Part shown: in pieces, positions 53,345-56,817 of the stretch
Layout of the letters: each line of letters starts with the position of its first letter
Position numbering within the stretch: the first letter of the stretch is position 1
From: Bacteroidales bacterium
GTDB taxonomy: Bacteria; Bacteroidota; Bacteroidia; Bacteroidales; UBA4417
Direction of reading: 5' to 3'
DNA: 56,817 nucleotides
Assembly (NCBI GenBank): GCA_030654075.1
Contig: JAURYB010000088.1
Coordinates: forward strand, 1-56,817
Translations under genes and position numbers: made by a program
Notes under the pieces: model-generated
Database searches by the model: none
Told to the model about the DNA's origin: nothing
What the model saw: only the letters and a program-made list of their open reading frames with translations

Positions 53345-54256
53345 TTATATGTTTTTAAGAAAATCGTCTTCAGATAAAATTTCAAGTGGAGAACCTTTCT
53401 CTATTAGTTTGATGGCTTTTTCTTGTTTATTGCTCATACCATCATCTCCAACTACTCTATAATCTTGTTGTCCTACTACAAGCAAGTCTGTTTCTTTTGT
53501 GACTGAATTCCCAATCATTCCTCCAATGTCAGCGATTATCTTCTGTGCTTCTGATCTTGCCATAGAAGATAATGTACCTGTAAACACAACTGTTCTGCCA
53601 TAAAAAACGCTGTCAGGATTGTGTTTTTCAGGATCTCCTACTATTAGTTCTGATTCCCTTGGAGTATAAATATTTTTGGATCTGGATGGTTTAAAACCAC
53701 CGTCAAAAAGTTGACCGACATTAATTCTCAATTTTTCGGGAAAGTCCTCTAAGGATTCAATGCTTGCAAGTGCAAAAGCTTTCAATGATAATTCAGCCGT
53801 AGCTCTACTGTCAGGGCCTGCCCGATGGTGCTTGAAGTCAATGCTGTTTGTCCTACAAAGTGTCTTCAAATCATATGACGGAAGTCCTAGCCAAACTTTT
53901 TTTGAAAAGATGTAACTACATGAATAATTCAAAGTTGGAAATGGAAGTTGATATAATTCTAGTGTCCTGCGTAAAACACTTATATCAAAGCCAGCATTGT
54001 GAGCTATAAGAAATTGATTTTCGATCAGAGGTCTTATTTCAGGCCAAATTTCATAGAATTCTGGTTTGTCTGCCGTATCTTCAGGAGTAATCCCATGAAT
54101 ATAAATGTTGAATCCGTCATACTCATTGTCAATTGGCTGAATTAACCATGATTTTGTGTCAATAATTTTGTTGTTCTTAACGAAAGTCAAGCCAATTTCA
54201 CATGGACTGTGTCTTTCTGAAGTAGCTGTTTCAAAGTCAATTGTAATAAAGTCCAT
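53345..54256 (-). CDS. DEDDh 3'-5' exonuclease fused to a BRCT domain
   Basis: The 303-residue product has an N-terminal DnaQ-type exonuclease with all four DEDDh residues: Asp7 and Glu9 ('ITIDFETA'), Asp91 ('AHNAGFD'), and His144/Asp149 ('HHRAGPDSRATAEL'). A C-terminal BRCT domain follows (about 216-303: 'DSVFYGRTVVFTGTLSSMAR', 'AQKIIADIGGMIGNSVTKET', 'DLLVVGQQD'), like that of NAD-dependent DNA ligase. Such fusions are annotated as DNA polymerase III epsilon-like proteins. They probably trim DNA ends in repair, with BRCT guiding them to DNA or partners. No other repair gene is adjacent. No signal peptide. Confidence 0.9.
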   Translation of the reverse strand: MDFITIDFETATSERHSPCEIGLTFVKNNKIIDTKSWLIQPIDNEYDGFNIYIHGITPEDTADKPEFYEIWPEIRPLIENQFLIAHNAGFDISVLRRTLELYQLPFPTLNYSCSYIFSKKVWLGLPSYDLKTLCRTNSIDFKHHRAGPDSRATAELSLKAFALASIESLEDFPEKLRINVGQLFDGGFKPSRSKNIYTPRESELIVGDPEKHNPDSVFYGRTVVFTGTLSSMARSEAQKIIADIGGMIGNSVTKETDLLVVGQQDYRVVGDDGMSNKQEKAIKLIEKGSPLEILSEDDFLKNI

Positions 54257-54284
54257 ATTGTAAAGTTCTGGTTTTATGCTTGTT

Positions 54285-54475
54285 TGTCAGGCGGGATTTG
54301 TAATCCCGCCTTAATTTTTATAAAAATTTTGAATCCGCTTTATCTATTCCTGCATTATGTTATCATAATTAGCATTATTTTTCAGGATAACAAATCCGTG
54401 TAGTAGGTGAGGGGGGGATTATTCGCTTCGCTCATGAGAACGCTACGCTTAGTTGCAAATCCCACCCGACGAGGG
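54285..54475. repeat. Two dispersed hairpin repeats (gap 54257-54431)
   Basis: Perfect hairpin at 54290-54310 (arms ggcgggatt / aatcccgcc around tgt). Then from about 54397 an element with 'gtagtaggtgagggggggat', 'tattcgcttcgctcatgaga' and 'gttgcaaatcccacccgacg'. The latter is a longer version of the hairpin at 53299 with an insert between its arms, and it runs into the end of the neighbouring broken ORF. Confidence 0.65.
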
Positions 54476-54848
54476 TAATATACCTTTGCCCACTTGTCTG
54501 CCGGGTTGCAAGTGTTCGATTGGCAAGGTCCATTAGTTGGTTAATTCTGTCAGAAAAATCTCTAATTGAAGTCATTTGGTTTTTTGCAATAATGTTACTT
54601 CTAATTAATTTACACCATAATATTAATGTTGCTTTACGGCAGTAAATATATCCCTTTTCTACATACATCCGCTCTTCTCTAATTTTCGGTGAAAATCGCA
54701 CGCCCCGTTTTACCAGGGCGTACGAAATCATCGTTGCCAGAGGCATTGCAGCTCTGTGGGTTACTATTTCTCCTTCTGAAATCCCCATGCGCGCAGCATG
54801 CCGGCATAGGTATCGGGATAGTTGGCATTAAGAATATGGATCTGGGCA
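54432..54848 (-). pseudogene. Unrecognized gene remnants
   Basis: Two pieces look like decayed coding sequence. At 54764-54848, read on the minus strand, 'YTFAQIHILNANYPDTYAGM' then 'LRAWGFQKEK' is a credible C-terminal fragment with stops on both sides. An overlapping frame from 54788 runs 118 codons and holds 'MTSIRDFSDRINQLMDLANR' then 'TLATRQ', which looks like a protein N terminus. Its last 20 codons are translated dispersed repeat. I cannot name either piece. They may be relics of genes broken by repeat insertion; the longer ORF may not be expressed. Confidence 0.35.
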
Positions 54849-55252
54849 AAAGTGTATTTAAATTATAAGTTGAATTTGTTTTTCAGGAATCTGCCTTTAC
54901 AAAGTTGTGAAGCAATAATGATATATCAACAACCTCATATAGTGAAACCTGCTAGACTGAATTATATAATATTTGTAAGCATAATGATGCCGTAAATATA
55001 TAAATTAAATGTTCAGCGTATAGCGGTAAGAAATAAATATTTTTTTAAATTAAATCCATCGCATATCGGCCCCGGAAACGGGATAAAAAGTGTATTTGGT
55101 GGTGTTTTTACCGGCAGTTCCAAAAAATAGTATAAAGTTTTGGGTCGGGGTTTTATGCGTTTTCAATTTCTGTAAACCTATATTTTGCGGGTGATTCAGA
55201 AGATAAGTGTTGGGAAATCAATAAGGAATAAGCTGTGTGATTATAAATAATT
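54849..55252. other. A/T-rich intergenic region upstream of the TetR gene
   Basis: About 400 bases without a supported gene. Contents are A/T-rich stretches and 'ggccccggaaacgggataaa' near 55077. No further repeat of the hairpin family is evident. Confidence 0.4.
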
Positions 55253-55284
55253 TTTGCAAACTTACTTAGTAGTAAGTATATTTG
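55253..55284 (+). promoter_or_regulatory. TetR-gene promoter with embedded palindromic operator
   Basis: A -33 TTTG (55253-55256) and -7 TATATTTG (55277-55284) are separated by 20 bases, matching the Bacteroidota consensus. The spacer holds the palindrome ACTTACT-TAGT-AGTAAGT (55260-55277), which fills it and touches the -7 box. A repressor bound there would block RNA polymerase, so autoregulation by the TetR protein encoded 150 bases downstream is likely. Confidence 0.7.
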
Positions 55285-55297
55285 CGCCATTTCTTGA

Positions 55298-55410
55298 AAA
55301 ATAGAAAATAGAAAATAGAAAATAGGGAATTAAATTATAAAACGTTGAAACGCCTGAACTTATAAACACCAAAGGCATTTGAACCTTTGAACCTTTGAAC
55401 CCTTTCACAA
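55298..55410. repeat. 'gaaaata' and 'gaacctttgaacc' low-complexity leader
   Basis: Three to four gaaaata units (55298-55327) and tandem 'tttgaacc' units (about 55378-55402) occupy the leader between the TetR promoter and its start codon. These match the phrase repeats seen in other gaps. Confidence 0.6.
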
Positions 55411-55432
55411 ATATCAAGTAATTCATAAACCC

Positions 55433-55993
55433 ATGTCCATCACACGTGAGAAGATCATTGAACTAGGCGAAGACCTTATCCGCACCAAAGGCTACAACGC
55501 TTTCAGTTACCAGGATATTTCGTCGGAGTTGGGTATAAAAAATGCGGCTATACATTACTATTTCCCTTCGAAGGAGAACCTGGGAACAAGTATAGTGAAA
55601 ACCAATATTCAGCGTTTCGAGGAAATGACGGATAATATGCGTAGCCGTGGTTTCGACGAATGGCACCAGCTTGAGACATTTATAAAGATATATACCAAAA
55701 GCCACCGGGAACAGAAACGATGTATTGTCGGGTCCCTGGGTCCTGATATTCCCTCGCTGAGCGACAACACTGTGTCGGAACTTAAACGCATGTCGAATAT
55801 CATACTTGAATGGCTGACCAATACACTGGCTACCGGCAGGGAGAAGGGCATTTTTGCTTTTAAGGAAGACCCACAGATCAAAGCCTTGCTGATCCTTTCG
55901 AGCCTGATTGCCAGCCTGCAACTCGCCCGGCTGATCGATAAAATTGAATATAAGAGCTTTTGTAATGCGATACTGGAAGATTTGAGGATTTGA
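55433..55993 (+). CDS. TetR/AcrR-family transcriptional regulator
   Basis: The 186-residue product has a TetR_N helix-turn-helix at about 20-52 ('NAFSYQDISSELGIKNAAIH' then 'YYFPSKENLG') and a helical ligand-binding domain ('CIVGSLGPDIPSLSDNTVSE', 'IKALLILSSLIASLQLARLI'). Its likely operator lies in its own promoter. The next gene on the same strand, 270 bases on, is a fabF-type ketosynthase, so a fatty-acid or polyketide-related ligand or target is possible but unproven. Confidence 0.9.
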   Translation: MSITREKIIELGEDLIRTKGYNAFSYQDISSELGIKNAAIHYYFPSKENLGTSIVKTNIQRFEEMTDNMRSRGFDEWHQLETFIKIYTKSHREQKRCIVGSLGPDIPSLSDNTVSELKRMSNIILEWLTNTLATGREKGIFAFKEDPQIKALLILSSLIASLQLARLIDKIEYKSFCNAILEDLRI

Positions 55994-56240
55994 GAATTTG
56001 GGGATTTGAAAATTTGAGAATGTGTTAATTTGAAAATGAGATAATGTGATAACCATTTTAGCGGAAGTTCAAACCTATAACTCATATCTCTCAACAATAT
56101 AACCATTGAATGACAACTTATTTATCACATAAACTCTACACCTCAATCTTCAACCACCGAATGACTACCGAATGACAACTCTTTTATCATAATAAACTCC
56201 AAAACTCAGTCTTCAACAATTGAATGACAAACTTATCACG
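55985..56240. repeat. Degenerate repeats between the TetR and fabF genes
   Basis: First come 'gaatttg'/'gatttga' units (55985-56042). From about 56102 a longer repeat of roughly 60-75 bases follows in just over two degenerate copies. Each has 'gaatgacaact', then 'tatcat/cac', then 'aaactc', then 'tcttcaac', and a third partial copy starts at 56219. No gene or clear terminator is seen. Confidence 0.6.
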
Positions 56241-56263
56241 ATTTAAAATTTAAAAATATTTTC

Positions 56264-56817
56264 ATGAAACGAGCAGTAATTACAGGCATAGGAGCCGTAA
56301 CACCCATTGGCAATAACCTGAATGATTTCTGGAATGCCCTTGTGAAAGGTACCAGCGGAGCCGCAACCATAACGCGTTTCAATCCGGAACATCACAAAAC
56401 CAGGTTTGCCTGCGAGGTTAAAGGCTTCGATCCCTTGCAATACATGGAAAAACAGGAGGTTCGCAAGATCGACCTGTACACTCAATATGCCCTGGCTGCC
56501 ACCTATGAGTGCATGAAAGATTCCGGCATAAACCTCGAAGCCTGCGACCGCAACCGTATAGGAGTTGTTATTGCCACCGGCATAGGAGGGATGATCACCT
56601 TTGAGGAAGAAGTATTAGGCTTTGCCGCCAATGGAAAGATACCGCGTTTCAGCCCGTTTTTTGTTACCAAAATGATCCCGAATATTTCGGCCGGGCAGAT
56701 ATCGATCCGGTACGGTCTGCATGGAATCAGTTATTCAATTGCCTCGGCCTGTGCCTCGTCGAACAATGCGATTGCCAATGCCCTGGACCTTATACGCCTG
56801 GGAAGGGCCGATATAAT
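56264..56817 (+). CDS. fabF: Beta-ketoacyl-ACP synthase II (FabF), N-terminal part, cut by window end
   Basis: The visible 184 residues match the FabF N-terminal half: 'KRAVITGIGAVTPIGNNLND', 'KIDLYTQYALAATYECMKDS', 'VIATGIGGM' and the active-site Cys163 in 'SIASACASSNNAIANALDLI'. It condenses malonyl-ACP with acyl-ACP. The catalytic His residues lie beyond the window. The housekeeping fabF usually follows acpP; here a TetR gene precedes it, so it may be a second copy tied to a specialized pathway such as aryl polyene/flexirubin or an acyl-chain pathway. Pathway is inference only. Confidence 0.92.
   Translation, partial: MKRAVITGIGAVTPIGNNLNDFWNALVKGTSGAATITRFNPEHHKTRFACEVKGFDPLQYMEKQEVRKIDLYTQYALAATYECMKDSGINLEACDRNRIGVVIATGIGGMITFEEEVLGFAANGKIPRFSPFFVTKMIPNISAGQISIRYGLHGISYSIASACASSNNAIANALDLIRLGRADI

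Noticed and set aside
1..56817. tRNA, rRNA or riboswitch genes
   Set aside because: I scanned the gaps by eye and saw no cloverleaf, rRNA or known riboswitch pattern; a covariance-model search would be needed to exclude small RNAs.

Overview
The window (56.8 kb, one contig fragment open at its right end) comes from the chromosome of a member of the Bacteroidota, most likely an environmental Bacteroidales-like lineage. The evidence is a SusC/SusD pair, a membrane-spanning propeller/Y_Y_Y/LuxR regulator, PorT-type and OmpA-type outer-membrane proteins, many short lipoproteins with SPII signals, TAnnTTTG-type promoters, weak Shine-Dalgarno sequences and a bS16 protein with an acidic tail. I found no rRNA, tRNA, CRISPR array, transposase or phage gene.

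Region 1 (0.4-20.9 kb, all minus strand) is one polysaccharide utilization locus. In transcription order it holds susC, susD, a LamG/concanavalin-like lipoprotein, a lipoprotein with Ig-like domains fused to a GH144/glycoamylase domain, a second GH144/glycoamylase lipoprotein, a large secreted six-hairpin glycosidase with N-terminal carbohydrate-binding domains, a GPH-type sugar symporter with an unusual coiled-coil insertion, and a cytoplasmic GH35 enzyme. The propeller/LuxR sensor-regulator lies just upstream of susC. GH144 enzymes act on beta-1,2-glucan and a GH35 member is known that acts on beta-1,2-oligoglucans, so I infer a beta-1,2-glucan (sophoro-oligosaccharide) system: surface capture and cutting, periplasmic trimming, symport, and cytoplasmic GH35 processing.

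Region 2 (21-42 kb) is mostly housekeeping: proline dehydrogenase, aroB and aroA, a LutA-type CCG protein, Tex, an OmpA protein with six TSP3 repeats, a DUF6150-like repeat protein, trmN6, rimM, rpsP, dnaE, thioredoxin, a DUF58 protein and a 5'-nucleotidase-type metallophosphatase. The rpsP gene carries a 24-bp minisatellite that encodes a repetitive acidic tail.

Region 3 (42-54.5 kb) is an accessory stretch of small secreted proteins, all minus strand. It includes a Kelch protein, a translationally coupled lipoprotein/beta-barrel pair, a TrhA/hemolysin-III protein, three paralogous MORN-repeat proteins that end in TonB_C-like domains, a frameshifted PorT-type gene, several orphan secreted proteins and a DEDDh exonuclease-BRCT fusion. 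Nearly every gap here holds a decayed copy of a hairpin-rich dispersed repeat.

Region 4 (54.5-56.8 kb) has gene remnants, a TetR regulator whose promoter contains a clear palindromic operator, and the start of a fabF-type ketosynthase cut by the window end. Low-complexity intergenic repeats of the 'gaaaata' and 'gaatttg' type occur throughout.
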